From Cichorium intybus (lineage: Eukaryota; Streptophyta; Magnoliopsida; Asterales; Asteraceae), in NCBI GenBank assembly GCA_023525715.1, contig CM042013.1, forward strand, positions 81,899,994-81,963,993: a DNA stretch of 64,000 nt, given 5' to 3'. The position numbers were made by a program, and so were the translations under genes. Under the pieces are notes generated by a model that saw only the letters and a list, made by a program, of their open reading frames with translations, was not told the origin of the DNA and searched no databases. Shown here in pieces: positions 1 through 12,484 of the stretch; the first letter of the stretch is position 1, and each line of letters opens with the position of its first letter.

Positions 1-1125
1 AGGGGAACGACGAGATCATCCAGCAGGTCGAGACAAGTGTGTGCATGTTCGTGGATTTTAGCAAGAGCGAAAGAGAGTAGTAAGGTTTCGTGACCGGAGA
101 CGCAAATCAGCAGCAAACTGCTGTTGCCAGCGGCGACTACGACCGAGGACGCGGGCGGTGCTCGTGGTGTGGTGCGATTCAGACGACGGAAACAAAGAAA
201 ATGAGCCAGAGAAACGATGGCGAGCATGTATACTTTTCTGGTGCATTCCTCTGGCGAAACTGCCACCACAGGCGGCGGTAATGGTCATCAGAGGTGGCTG
301 GTAGTCAGGGGGTGAAGCCTGTGCTCGATTACAGGTTGATTTTTGACTCCAGAAGTTCTTATTCTTCAGTTTTGGTAGGAAATTTTAAAGGCATAATCTT
401 GGGCTTGAAACAAAACTATAAAATTGATAGAACTCATTTATGCATGACGATATTTTGCTTAAGGGTTAATAGAATACATTCTAAGATCAAGTTGGAAGCA
501 TTGATTTATTAAGATTGGATGCTTAATCGGTTAAGAGTTCATAACTCTAGTTATTTGGAAATCAAAGTTTGATTGGGAATTATTGCATATACTTATTTCA
601 GAATTTCTGGAAAGGAACTGAAGAAATACACTCCTGGAAACCTGAGACAACAACCTTATTGTTGCTGTCGGTTTTGGTTTAAGTGGCAAAACCGCCACTA
701 TGGGGTGGCTGATGGTTGTTGGTGGTGAGTCAGCAAGGTCCCTTGATGTTGGTGATTCTATGTGATTCAATTTATCTAGCAAAAAGTGGCTATGAAGATC
801 AAGTAATTTTAGCTTGAGATTAATTGAAAAGTAAGGTTCGAATTTGACCAAATTGTTATCAAGTTAAGGACTTATTGGTACAAGTAGCAATTGTCTTAAA
901 AATTTATTGAGAAATCTTTGAATGCATGTGGGATATGACTTTTTAATTGGTTAAGGACAAGCTTTATAAATATATAATTTGTTATTGACATCATATGATT
1001 TGCTAGTTTAAAAGGGGACAAAACTTGATTTTTTTTGGTCTTATTTGTTGAATATTGAGATTGAATTGGAATTGTGAATTCAATCATTTGATGTTAAAGA
1101 TAATGAAATCAAACTTCTGTTAGTG

Positions 1126-1185
1126 TACAATTATGAGTAAATGGAAGTGGAACCATACAATTATGAGTAAATGGAAGTGGAACCA
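1126..1185. repeat. Perfect 30-bp tandem duplication
   Basis: Two identical 30-bp units lie head to tail at 1126-1155 and 1156-1185, each starting tacaattatgagtaaatgg. This is probably a local slippage duplication inside element 1. Confidence 0.9.
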
Positions 1186-2267
1186 AAGCTAGATAAGAAA
1201 AGGTGATAGAAATACTAAAAACGTAAACGACTAAAATAGTCACGGTTGAAACTAAAACATTTCTATTTTCACCTAAATAGGGACCGATGAATATAGAAAT
1301 TAATTGGAATGGAACATCGAAAATGTTTGGAACATATTGGTGATAATGTGAACGAAAGTATCAAGGTTTTGACGGTTTCTATTTTTAGAAACTTTATGGG
1401 TTGAAATTCGCCAAAGTGGCGTAAATGAGAAAAATGAAAGATGTTTTGACATCTAGTCATTGTAGTGATCTTATAGAGATGTAGAATTAAAAAGTTGCTA
1501 AAATAACCTTGTAGAACCCGAAAATACCCTTCTTGGTCAAAATGGGACAAAATGGTATACATGTCCAAAAATTGGAATTATGCTCTAAGAGTCATACTTG
1601 GACATTGGAATGGAATTAGATAATGACCAGAAGTAGTTCAAGAATGTTTTGAAAAACGTTATATGTTTAGTTATCTAATAAGTTCTAATATTCTATTAGA
1701 TTAATATAGATTGGAAGACGTTTGGAAGCAACAAAAGGCTAGAATTGTGCGGATTTGTGTAGCTAGACGTACCTAGCTACTAAGGTGAATACATGTGGCT
1801 TTTTCCCACTACGGGGTACATGGTAAATTATTAATAAAGATTTTATGTGATGTTTGAATATTAAATGATATGCAAATCATGCTAGTTATGTTATGATTAT
1901 GAAAGTTTTATATGATGATTTTTGAAAGAATGTTTTGGCATCAAGCATACAATGATTACGAAAGTATGTTCTAGCATTTAGCCTAATGTGTTATTGAAAG
2001 AATATTTTGGTTTCAAGTCTACTATGCTTATGTAATAATGTTTTGGTAGCAAATCTACTATGTGTTCATGTTATGATTTCTTTTTACAAGAATAATGGTT
2101 ATGCGTGTTATAGAATTTGTGATGACTCGATTTTAATGTAAGTTTATGTAAGATTTAAATGTTAATGTTTATGTTATTGTACATGCATCTCTTGGCATTG
2201 TGTGCTTGACTTTCATAAAAGAAAAGTGGTGAATACATGCATACATAGAGTGCCATTGCATATGAGT

Positions 2268-2505
2268 TGGTGAGGTCCGGACACGTCCCCGTAACGGGAC
2301 AAGACTCTACTGGGATGGTACCTCCTTTCGCGAAGTAGAAGTCTCCTACGATACCATTATAGGAAGATTTGTTCTCCTATTTTGGTAAGCTTTTGGTCTT
2401 TATAGACCTTATGATGCGGTATACAACCGTAAGCTACTGTCACGAAAGTGACTTGGTCTTTTAGACCTTATGATGCGGGCAGGCTAACCCGTAAGCTGCA
2501 TTGTG
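2268..2505. repeat. Short imperfect repeats in element 1 LTR
   Basis: The phrase agaccttatgatgcgg recurs near 2405 and 2465. Each copy is preceded by ggtctt and followed by a ccgtaagct-type phrase, and related accgtaagctact and cccgtaagctgc segments are interleaved. Similar GC-rich sub-repeats occur in the LTRs of GYP-2 and GYP-F, so this supports an LTR identity. Confidence 0.55.
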
Positions 2506-3220
2506 TGTAAATCATGCATTGCATACTTGCATTTTGCATGAACTTTGTTTACTTGAAAAAATAGAAAGAAATTATTTCTACTAAAAAGTGTATTGTTATG
2601 ATTCAACTTTTAAAGAAGCTTTGGAAAGAAAGAATCACTTATATGAGTTGATTTTACAAAGAATTTTGAAAGTAAATGCCATTTATATAACTTGGCTTGC
2701 AAAGAAGCTTTTGGAAAGTAAGGGACATGTATATGACTTAGTTTGCAAAAGATTTTGAAAAGAAATATGTTAGATTTATGATACCGATTGTAAATATCTT
2801 TTCAATAGTATTTTGAATCTAAAACCCATGTAGCTCACGAGATAAGTCTGTCTTACGTATTTGTTTTTAATGTCATGTATCCCAGGAACTGATGACCTAG
2901 CATTGGATAGAAGGACGGAAGGACTTAGATGTCACATAGAAGTTCATTGAAATGATGCTAGGTGATAATTACCTCCCTAGTCGTTGGGGTATGTGTGCAG
3001 GTGATCGCCAATGCTTTCTATATTTTAGTGTTGATATGAAGTTGTAACCCCCGTAGTTGTTCAAACATTTTACAACTTAATTGTTTTTGTTGGGACCAAA
3101 ATTTTTAAAACATGACTTAATATCGTAAACAAAATAAGGTTTTTGAAATATGAGACTTTTCAACATTAAATTTTATAAAATATTACACCATTTATGGTGT
3201 ATGAAAATTCGGGTGTTACA

Positions 3221-4347
3221 TCCACCAAACAAGAGATCCATCTAAGATATACATGAATAAAACCCATTTCAACACCCAAATTCCAAAGTTCTAGAGAGTC
3301 AAGGGTTAAGTTCATACTTCAAGGGTTGGAATCCTTAGGGAATCACTAAAAGTGAATCCCCTCATCCAAAACCACCATATTCATCCACCAATTGCTAGAT
3401 TCCTCAAATAATCATAAAATCCCTAATTTCTAAGGTTCATGACACCCAAATCAATCTAATATTTGGATCTAAATCATCCATGTGTTGGATGGTGATCAAA
3501 GCATGGAATAGAATCATAAACTAACACTTGGGATCCTAGGATTTCCTTCCCCAGTTTACCATTTTCGGATTTGATAAAGAAGTCACCCTAAAAACGGGTT
3601 TACAAGCTAGAAGGAGGAGAAATATACCTTAAAATGCTAGGAATCTTCAATTACTTAAATGATTCTTCAAATACAAGCTCATTCCCTTAAAAACCCAAGA
3701 AAAATCGCCAATCCTTCTCCTCATTCTCTCTCTCAATACGTGAATGTGGCTGAAAATGAAGAAACCCCTCTCTAAAACTTGGTATCTTTCACGAATTGGC
3801 AATAATAGTCCCTATAGTTTGATCTTTCCTCACCAAACACCCAAAAAATCAATTCTTCTCATTAGAAGTCTCTAGATTCATACTTATGGCCCAAATATAA
3901 TTATTTATTTGACTTGAGTCATTGTCTAGGTCAACACCAGCCCTTATATTCTCAAATTAACAAAAACGGCCCTTTTCACTAATTTCTTTACAATGTAGGT
4001 CCTTAATATTAATTCAAGAAATTATTTGATCTATTCTAAATTCTACATCAATTCCTTCACAATATCTTCTAATATTCTAAATCCATGACTAGTCAAATCT
4101 ACTTAAGGTAAGTTTGGCCAAATTTACATTTTTAGTCCTTGTGACAAAGGTTCTCATATTTGGTTTAAAAATAGATTTTAAAACTTCATATCGTCTTTTT
4201 AAAACTTTATTTAGCTCATTCATTCACAATATAAAAATATAATAAAATTTTAAATTTATTTATTTATTTGTTTTCTTTATTTCCAAAATAAATTTTATTT
4301 TGTCGCTTTAAGCCCAAAACTCATAGGCCCGAAACACGGATATTACA
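3221..4347 (-). mobile_element. GYP-G 3' LTR, right part (left part displaced by element 1)
   Basis: This block is collinear with 48640-49762 (about 1.12 kb each) with scattered substitutions, and both end in an acacgga-type phrase followed by ttaca. The next bases, attatccaccccttaa, read on the minus strand as a purine-rich tract, placing this as the 3' LTR of a minus-strand element. The missing left part of the LTR lies beyond element 1, outside the window. Confidence 0.8.
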
Positions 4348-5604
4348 ATTATCCACCCCTTAAAAGGATTCCGTCATCGGAATCAACAAGAAAGAATAAG
4401 GTACAAAATTACCAAAAATCTCAAAAGTTACATATATTTCAAAGTTAAGATATCATAAAACTTGGAATACTATTTATTCCACTTTGTAAAGCAAGTTTAC
4501 TTCAAAGTATTAATTGTCTAAGTTTTTTTCCGTTCATAAAAGGTTCTTGTTAAATTTTAAATTCTCCTCAATTTGACCATTTGTTTTTACAAAATTTAAA
4601 TACTCTACATTGGGGTTTACGTTTTGAAGAAACTGTTTCTTATGAAAATTTAATTCACTTTTATGAAAAAACATTTCTTAGAATTTGCGTACATTATAGA
4701 AATCGATAAATTTCCAACTAACTTTGGAACATATTTTCATCGAATTTATTAACGAAATCCCAAAGAGATCACCAATCCCGTGTATTTACTACCGATACAT
4801 GATTGCCTGTTTGTCATTTATTTTTCATAAAAGTCTTGCATTTTGTGTGACATACTCGCCCAAAATTGTTTGCGAATTTTTTCTCAAAATTTTAACAATT
4901 CTCTTGAAAAGGTTAGCCTTACATCGTTCTTTTGTTATTATTAGGGTAGGTTGCGCTTACTAACTCACACACCTCAAGTTGAAGGATGGTTTAAACTTAT
5001 GGCTTCAGGTCTTATTACGCATCCATGACTCTAAGCATGATCCAGCATCTCGACATACCAATAAGGGTACAAACCATGCTACTCTTACATATATACTTAC
5101 TCCTTTAGATCTAAGCCAAGATCTTCAAGCATGAAAACCGAAGAGATGCCGGACGGGTCTCAAAAGAAGATCTTCTAGTCGACTCCTTATGGTCAAGCCC
5201 ATATCATAAACTTTGCTACTCTTCGAGCTTCATCTGATATAAGTCGTCCTTTCATCATCCATTATCCTTCAACAATGCTTGAGAGCATGAAGCCTAATTC
5301 CTTAGTGGTTGCCATCATCACGAAGTTGCTCCTCATATTGCAATGCACTATTCATTCGTCAATGTCGTACTTTATATCCACATAAGAGGTCTCACATACG
5401 AATTCCTTCTACCATGAAACATTAACCATTCCAAAACTGATTCACTAGATAAATGATTAGAATCTTAAGCACAAACAAGAATTTACCATTAAATTCTAAA
5501 GGCCAACTACTTAAGAAGTCAAACATCCTTCAGAGCATCATAGTTTAAGTCTAAGAACTACTCCTAGTACCTAGTTCACTTAAACTTATGCTCTGATACC
5601 AAAT
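4348..5604 (-). mobile_element. GYP-G internal domain, non-autonomous, no gag-pol seen
   Basis: Only 1257 bp separate the two LTRs. The PPT is at about 4350-4372, read as a G/A-rich tract on the minus strand. The PBS is at 5590-5601 (gctctgatacca on plus), complementary to the initiator tRNA-Met 3' end. I found no reverse transcriptase, integrase or capsid motif in any frame. The longest frame (4724-4963 plus) looks like noise. With roughly 3.1-kb LTRs around a tiny interior, the element resembles a large retrotransposon derivative that must be mobilised in trans. Confidence 0.7.
5590..5601 (-). other. GYP-G primer binding site (tRNA-Met type)
   Basis: On the minus strand the sequence reads TGGTATCAGAGC, the standard plant gypsy/copia PBS matching initiator tRNA-Met. 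It lies 3 bases from the LTR boundary at 5605. Confidence 0.9.
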
Positions 5605-6238
5605 TGAAACACCCTTGCTTAAGGCTTTTCATAAAAACACATTTTTAAACCCATGGTTTATCATCATTGTCCAAATCATCCCTTGTGAAACTTTAAATCT
5701 CGACATATTCAAAAAGAGTCATTTTACGCTCAAATACCATTTTAAAACACATTGGGCTTTGTTAAAAAATTGTTTCAGAGTTTAAGTTGCAGAAAAATCA
5801 TTTGGTCTCACTTTAAATAAAACATCTTGATTTTGTAAAAGAGCGATGTTGTTACAATATGAATACCATTACACAGCTTAAGGGAAACCACATAATCTGT
5901 AGCCTTCTAAAAATATTCAGATCCTTTAAAGTCATCATAACTCCTTAATCTGTATACACATCAAAATAGGTTAGGAAATTGAATGCCTAGTGAGCTTACC
6001 CGAGGCTGACCCATTTAGAGTGGGCGGTGAATTACCACACTTGGGACAAACCCCCAAAAATAGTTTTTACATACTTAAAAGTTGTATAATTATCATCTCA
6101 AAAGTTGTATAAGACATTAGTATGTCATAAAGGTTTACTCAAAGATGGATAATTATGAAATGCAATGCAATGCATGATGCAACTATCCCAACCCAAGTCC
6201 ATCTCATAAAGTCCATCTCACCCTCAATGGCACCTATC
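5605..6238 (-). mobile_element. GYP-G 5' LTR, first segment
   Basis: The LTR starts tgaaacaccc directly after the PBS. It runs 634 bp and is cut at 6238/6239 by the COP-C LTR. The remainder is inferred at 23266-23526 and then at 24466-25262 (one copy) and 47535-49762 (the other copy). The TGAAAC start differs from the TGTAAC of the other gypsy elements here, which may be a point change. Confidence 0.7.
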
Positions 6239-6925
6239 TGTTGGGATTCGATCACATAAACACATGTAGCGGAAGACTAACAAGATCAAATCATAGATTT
6301 ATGCATGAACATAGTTCAGGATCATGCAGTTCCTATCAGTTACAGCTACTTCAAAACTTAAACAGAATGTACCTTAATGGATCTTCTTACTTTGATTTCT
6401 GGTTAACAGCACCTTGCATTGGATGAATAGGACCCAACTTCCCTCTAGTGATTCACACCTAGGATCTCCAGAAAACAGGACAGACAGAACTTCCACTACG
6501 GAAGGAGGCAAAAATCTCAAACCCTAGAGAGGGATGAGATTTCGGTAGAAAGGTGGAGGAAGGGAAGAGATGGCGGGTCAAATTAGGCAAGGGATGATTT
6601 AGGATTGACCCAAGGGCCTCTATTTATAGTGCAAGGCTCCTAGGGTTTCAAACTTAAGGAGCCTTTTGGTGGCCGCACCCTCTGGACTTGTTTCCATTAA
6701 TTAACTCTTTAATTACAATCCAATCCCTTGCAATTTAATTTCTCCAAATTATATTGTTAATTAATTGCCAATTAATTTCTAATTAATTTAATATGTCCTT
6801 GATAAATTCATAAATTAATATCTCGTTTCACTATTTCTTTCTGGGTCATGAGGGAAACCCAAAAAGACCCTACTATTATTATAAATATTATCACTAGTTG
6901 ATGACTTTGGATACTAATTCCAACA
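6239..6925 (-). mobile_element. COP-C 3' LTR
   Basis: It runs from tgttgggattcgatc to actaattccaaca, giving TGTT...AACA ends. It is followed by atcccacttggac, which on the minus strand is a purine-rich GTCCAAGTGGGAT tract of the usual copia PPT form. Length is 687 bp. No second LTR of this type is present, so the 5' end of COP-C is lost. Confidence 0.75.
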
Positions 6926-8641
6926 ATATCCCACTTGGACAAGTTGTCAACTTTGTATGGTCTGAATATTATCAGATAATTAGCAGAGAGTATGTCATCC
7001 AATGCAACTGCCTAACTCTGATCAAAGAAAAGAGACGACCCTTAGATAAATGATCAATTATTCCTCTGTTCTTGAAGATATCATAATGAACATGTGCCAT
7101 GGATAAGGTCAAGCCCAAAAGTTCAAAATTCTGTTTCCCGATAGAGATTTATGATGACTTTGTCAGACTACTAATTGAACACATCAATCTAGTCTGGGTT
7201 TGGCCAAACACTTAATGTCAGCATCAAATCATCGAGGGGCCAAAGATACAGCTTCTCCTTGTTAGGTCAGAAGGAAAGGATAAACCCTCACTACATAGTC
7301 TCTATTTATTTCATCATGTGATACACGGACATACCATTTATAACTACTAGTTACGGATATTATTTGAGTAGAACAGTGCATAAAAAAATCATAGAGCAGA
7401 TCCTCATGCATCTCGGTTTGAAGAATATAAGATATTATCATCCTAGATTACTCGTGACTTAATCCATGAAGTAATATCTAGGTGCGGGTTGTTCCAATAC
7501 ATGAATCTCTACCAAGTGCTCATGAGGGCTAGTCGCAATCAAATGCTACGTCAAATATCTATAGGCAACCTACTAACACTCCATGACAGTCTTAAATCAC
7601 TAGTTGCTTCCAAGAGTACGACCGACTCTGGAAGTTTGAGTAAATTAATACTCCAGAAACGGGTTCTAAACATGCTAAAGCGAGACACTGTAATAAGTTA
7701 ATGCAAATGGTAGCAATCCAGCTCATTATCAAGTATCCACATGATAATCACTAAATCAGATACAATTTATGTATTGTTTTATGTTTCAAATTATCAAACT
7801 AACAACTAAAATACTTATGTTATACTGCTTACAAAATCTAACGCCTATGGACCCAGTACAACCTCATGCTTGGTCCGCATTAATGTCTTAGTGAAACGAT
7901 CAGCCGGATACTCTTCCGATGATGCCCCTATTCACTACGATGTCTTAACTTGGTTTCTACATACAACAGTATTCCCTGAGTACATGTTTCGACGTCCCAT
8001 GGTCCTCGGGTTCCTTAGTCAAGGTGACCGAACCCTCGGTAAGAAGATTTCAAGGAGATCATTGATGTTGAGGACAACACCAATATTACCAATGCAATCT
8101 TTCAACCATGTAGTCTCCTACACAACATCACTAGCTGCTATACACTCAGACTTGTATTGATTTCAACTTGGAACATTTCCATGTTATTACTCCTCTTTTA
8201 ACAGGAACACCTATCCTGGTTGTGAGCAAGATTCATCTCTGGTATCAATATGACCAGTTACTCTTAGCTCTTCCTTTTCCTCCATAAACCAAGAACACGT
8301 ATCTTGTTCTCCTAATATATTTTAAGAATGTCACTCACTGCAGTCCAATGACTTTCGCCAGGGTTGTCCTGAAATCTGCTCACTATGCTCCGCGCATACG
8401 GGATGTCAAGTTAAGTACGTGTTTTGGCATACATGATCGATCCTATAGTAGAAGCATATGGGACTCGACTTATTTTGTCCAGTTCTTCTCTAGTACCATG
8501 TCATTGATTCTCCAATCAATTTTATGCCATGGGTAGAAACCTTTTCTTGCAGTCATGCATCTTGAATTTCTTTAAGATCATACTTAAAATTTACTTTGGC
8601 TAAGTCCTATTCAGACGTATTTATCTATCTTTATAGATTCT
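6926..8641 (-). pseudogene. COP-C reverse transcriptase/RNase H C-terminal remnant and 3' region
   Basis: Translating the minus strand from 8641 downward gives a broken but recognisable Ty1/copia RT C-terminus. It includes segments such as RVPYASTIGSIMYAKT and VSRFQDNPGESHWTAVSDIL, homologous to the conserved PYASAVGS and SRF-NP-HW blocks before RNase H. Several stops and frameshifts interrupt it. It directly continues the RT core at 13757-13939, from which COP-A separates it. The part nearer the LTR (about 6926-7900) is low-similarity RNase H or 3' UTR. Plus-strand ORFs here are shadows. Confidence 0.7.
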
Positions 8642-9167
8642 TGTTGGGAATAACAAAAAGAAGTTAGGCACTTCCGACAAACGATAAACGATTCCGGCAA
8701 AACACTAGGAAATAAAACGGAGAATAATGGCAAACTAAAACAGTAAAATCGGAACACAATATTTAACGTGGTTCACACGATCTATCTGATCGGCTAATCT
8801 ACGGGCGAACGAGAGAGAGAGGGTTTTATTAACACCAAGAAAAACTACAATCATACAAGGCTGAACTGCACTTGTAGTCCGACCACTCACAAGAAAATAT
8901 CGCTCGTACTTTTGGCTACCAAACTAGACTCTGCACAAAACGGTAACTCACGAATATCTTTCTGTGATTTTCTATGTGTTTGTGTTTGTTCTATGTTATG
9001 TTGTGCATCTTGATTAGTAGCACATCTCTATATTTATAGAGATGGAAACTCTTCAGCCACTAATATTCTTCAACATTAGTTAGCTAACTTTGTTTACCTA
9101 ATATTCTAACTTACTATTCTAGTCATCACCTAACATTGGAAGAAAAAAATCTTCACCAACCTTAATA
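8642..9167 (-). repeat. COP-A 3' LTR
   Basis: It is 526 bp, bounded by TGTTGGGAATAAC on the left and ccttaata on the right; the last bases would be ccttaaca in the sister LTR, a C/T difference. The PPT follows at 9168-9180. It differs from the 5' LTR by scattered substitutions and small indels, so the insertion is not recent. Confidence 0.9.
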
Positions 9168-9180
9168 ATCTCCCACTTGA
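9168..9180 (-). other. COP-A polypurine tract
   Basis: The plus strand reads atctcccacttga; on the minus strand this is a purine-rich tract ending in GGGAGAT immediately before the 3' LTR, the position used for plus-strand priming. Confidence 0.75.
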
Positions 9181-9264
9181 AGATTTTGAACAGCATAGTC
9201 TTTCTCTACCGTCCAATTCTTGCAACAATTCATCAATCTCTCTAGTTCCTGCCATCCCTCTTTT

Positions 9265-11335
9265 TCAAACTTCTAGAAGGCCAGCTGAAGCCATACAAAA
9301 CTTCAACTTGTCTGTGGTAACCACCTTTGTGAACATATCTGCTGGATTTTTCGTCCCAAGGATTTTCTTCAGATTTAGAGTTGTATCATTGATTAATTCT
9401 CGAATAAAGTGGTACCTCATCTGAATGTGTTTCATTCTATTGTGAAACACTGGATTCTTTGCCAGCTGATGCACTCTGGTTGTCACAATGTAGTACACAA
9501 TCCTCCTGTTGCATTCCAAGTTCTGATAGGAAGGTCTTCAACCATATAAGCTCTTTGGCTGCTTCTGCAATAGCCATGTATTCTGCTTCTGTGGTTGAAA
9601 TAGCAACATTCTTCTGTAACCTGGACATCCAACTGATTGATGTACCTCCGATTGTGAACACATAACCTTTTGTGCTCTTACCTGAATCTGCACATCCACC
9701 CAAATTTGCATCGGCAAACCCTTCTAAGACCACCCTCTTTCTTCTGAAACAAAGGGCAACCTCAGTTGTTCCTTTCAAGTAACGTAACAGCCACTTTACT
9801 CCCTCCCAATGCTCTTTTCTTGGATTTGACATGAACCTGCTCACAACTCCCACTGCATGAGCAATATCTGGTATGGTGCATACCATTGCATATATCAAGC
9901 TACCAACTACAGATGCATAAGGAACTTTAGCCATCTGTTCTCTGTCTTCTTCCGTCTTTGGGGATTGCTTCTTTGAGAGTCTCAACTGACTTCCCAAAGG
10001 TGTACTTCTGGCCTTGGCATCTGCCATGCTGAACTTTTCTAAAACTTTCTTGATGTACTTGGTTTGCGAAAGTTTTAATGTACCGGTAACTGTGTTCCTG
10101 GCTATACTCATGCCCAATATCTGCTTAGCAGCCCCTAGGTCCTTCATCTCGAACTCTCTGGACAACTGCTTCTTAAGGTTGTTGATCTCTTGCATGTAGG
10201 ATCCAACGATCAACATGTCATCAACATATAGTAATAGGATGATGTATGAGGAGCTGAATTTCTTTAAGTAACAACAGTGATCCATCTCACATCTGCGATA
10301 CCCACTCCTTTGCATGAAGCTATCAAACTTCAAGTACCACTGTCTTGGAGCTTGCTTCAATCCATACAGACTTTTCTTCAGTTTACACACCATATTTTCC
10401 TTACCGACTGTGGGAAAACCTTGTGGTTGTACCATGTAGATGTCTTCTTCCAGGTCGCCATGGAGAAAAGCTGTTTTCACATCTAGCTGCTCTAGATGCA
10501 GATTTTCAAAGGCAACAATACCCAAGACCATTCTGATTGTAGTCATCTTCACAACTGGAGAGAAGATCTCATTATAATTGACCCCTCTTTTCTGTTGGAA
10601 CCCCTTGACCACCAATCGTGCCATGTATCTTTTACTGCCATCAATCTCATCCTTTACCCGAAACACCCACTTGTTCTGGAGTGCTTTCTTCCCTGCTGGG
10701 AGCTTGACCAAGGACCAAGTATGGTTCTTGTCAAGTGAGCTCACCTCGTCTTCCATAGCCTTCTTCCACTGTATGGAATCTTTCATCCTCAAGGCCTCTG
10801 GATAGGACTCAGGTTCACCATTCTCAGTCACCAACAAGTAATTAGCTGAAGGAGAATATCTGACTGGAGGTCTTCGTACTCTAGTGGATCTACGAACAAT
10901 AGGAGTTGAGGTCTCTACATCATCTGCAACCCCGTCTTCAGAAATACTGTCATTTGTGCTCCCACTATCTCCATATATATCAGAGCTCCCACTGCTTCCT
11001 GAACTTTCACCTATCTCAGGAGTACTCACAGGTTTCACAACGTCATCTTCAGAGATCTCTTCAAACTCAACTTGACTTTCTGCTTTCTCTGGTGGCTTGT
11101 TCCTACCTGAGCTCTCTGCAAGTTCATCTTTATATAGAACATTCTCGTTGAACACCACATCCCGGCTTCTGATAAACCTTTTATTTTGGTTATCCCAGAA
11201 GCGGTACCCCATGTCATCCAACCCATAGCCTATAAAAGTGTATTTCCTTGCCTTTGCCTCTAGCTTGTCTCTCTCCGAGTCTTTAACTTTGACATATGAG
11301 ACACAACCGAAAACCTTCAAGTGTTTGAGAGACAT
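9265..11335 (-). pseudogene. COP-A reverse transcriptase and RNase H
   Basis: The long frame 11335-9437 carries the C-terminal integrase segment and an acidic serine-rich linker. A complete Ty1/copia RT follows (NKWVFRVKDEIDG, QLDVKTAFLHGDLEEDIYM, SLYGLKQAPRQWY, and the YVDDMLIVG catalytic motif), then RNase H (ADANLGGCADSGKSTKGY, STTEAEYMA). Near 9437-9519 the frame shifts, and the last 84 codons (RYHFIRELI, NPADMFTK) continue in another frame to a stop at 9265. The catalytic aspartates of RT are intact. Family knowledge: this polymerase copies genomic RNA inside cytoplasmic virus-like particles. The frameshift and upstream stops make it a pseudogene. Confidence 0.9.
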
Positions 11336-11347
11336 ATCACGACCTTG

Positions 11348-12436
11348 TCATTCCTCTTCTGGAATCTTGAACCCTATAGGGACTGAGGGTCCTCTGTTGA
11401 TTAAATACACTGTTGTGTTGACCGCATCTGCCCAGAACATCTTGGGTAAACCTGCATGCAGTCTCATGCTTTTAGTCCTCTCATTCAATGTACGGTTCAT
11501 CCTTTCAGCTACTCCATTCTGCTGAGGTGTCTCTGGAACTGTCTTTTGCATTCTGATTCCTTGGTCAGCACAGTAATCAACAAATTCTTTGCTACTGTAT
11601 TTTCCCCCATTATCTGATCTGAAACACTTGATCTTCAAGTCTGTTTCATTTTCCAGAGTAGCTTTCCATTTCTTGAAAGTTCTGAAAACTTCAGACTTAT
11701 GCTTTAAGAAATAAACCCAAACCTTTCTTGTGCAATCGTCGATAAACGTGACATAGTATCGGGATCCTCCCACTGAAGAAACTGAAGCAGGACCATAGAC
11801 ATCTGAATGAACTAGCTCCAACTTCCCGGACTTGGGCAGATGACCAATTTTCTTGAAACTAACTTTCTTTTGTTTGCCAAGAACACATGGCTCACAGAAA
11901 TCAACTTTCACATTCTTCAGATATGGTATTTTTCCTTTGGATACTAGCATCTGCAATCCCTTCTCACTCATATGTCCAAGTCTTTGGTGCCATAGACTGG
12001 ATGCCCCAACTTCTTCAACAACATGTGCTTCGGCATCAGAAACTTCCACCATATAAAGTGTACCCCTCTTCTGTCCTCTAGCAACAACTAAATTCCCCTT
12101 TGTCACCTTCCACTGATGATCTCCAAATGTAACATGGTGACCTTCATCATCAAGCTACCCCACAGATATTAACAACCTCTTCAAGTCAGGAATGAACTTG
12201 ACATTCTTCAAAGTCCAATCCGTACCTAAAGTTGTCTTGAGGACCACTTCCCTAACACCTGTAATATCCAGGCTCTTGTTGTTTGCTAGTATGACCTTTC
12301 CTTTGTACTGCCGAAAATTCTGCATTACTTCTCTAGAGTGACTAGCATGAAACGATGCACCAGAATCCATGATCCAGGATTCTGTTGAGTTTTCGACAAA
12401 ACAAATGAGTGCATCATCTTTAGAATCTACTGCCAT
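11348..12436 (-). pseudogene. COP-A protease and integrase
   Basis: The segment 12436-12155 holds the retropepsin active site in WIMDSGASFHAS. After an in-frame TAG at 12155, the frame 12106-11348 has the GAG-pre-integrase/zinc-binding region (LWHQRLGHMSEKGL, CEPCVLGKQKK) and the integrase core (ELVHSDVYGP, FIDDCTRKVWVYFLK, FRSDNGGKYSSKEF, PQQNGVAERMNRT). The DDE triad positions are visible. A TGA at 11348 separates it from the RT frame, where the family would have a tryptophan codon. The stops at 12155 (TAG) and 11348 (TGA) both fit single transitions. Confidence 0.88.
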
Positions 12437-12484
12437 ATTAACTTCCTTCTTGCCTTTGTCTGCTGAAGGCTTTGGGCACTGATT

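Larger units (their letters stand above)
1..3220 (+). mobile_element. Right end of a gypsy-type LTR, plus orientation (element 1)
   Basis: The block ends at 3220 with gggtgttaca, the complement of the TGTAACACCC terminus common in plant Ty3/gypsy LTRs. The next base resumes the GYP-G LTR: its other copy reads continuously across this point at 48640. The block is therefore inserted in GYP-G, and its left end lies outside the window. It has no convincing ORF; short frames at 58-1568 resemble no family I know. The first 300 bases are GC-richer than the rest. Orientation is inferred from the terminus only, because no PBS or PPT is visible. It could be a solo LTR or the 3' LTR of a longer element. 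Confidence 0.6.

Noticed and set aside
8348..8536. Plus-strand ORFs across the retroelement regions (for example 7489-8536, 10277-11525, 34220-35104)
   Set aside because: They are antisense shadows of minus-strand pol/gag/ORF3, with no family resemblance.
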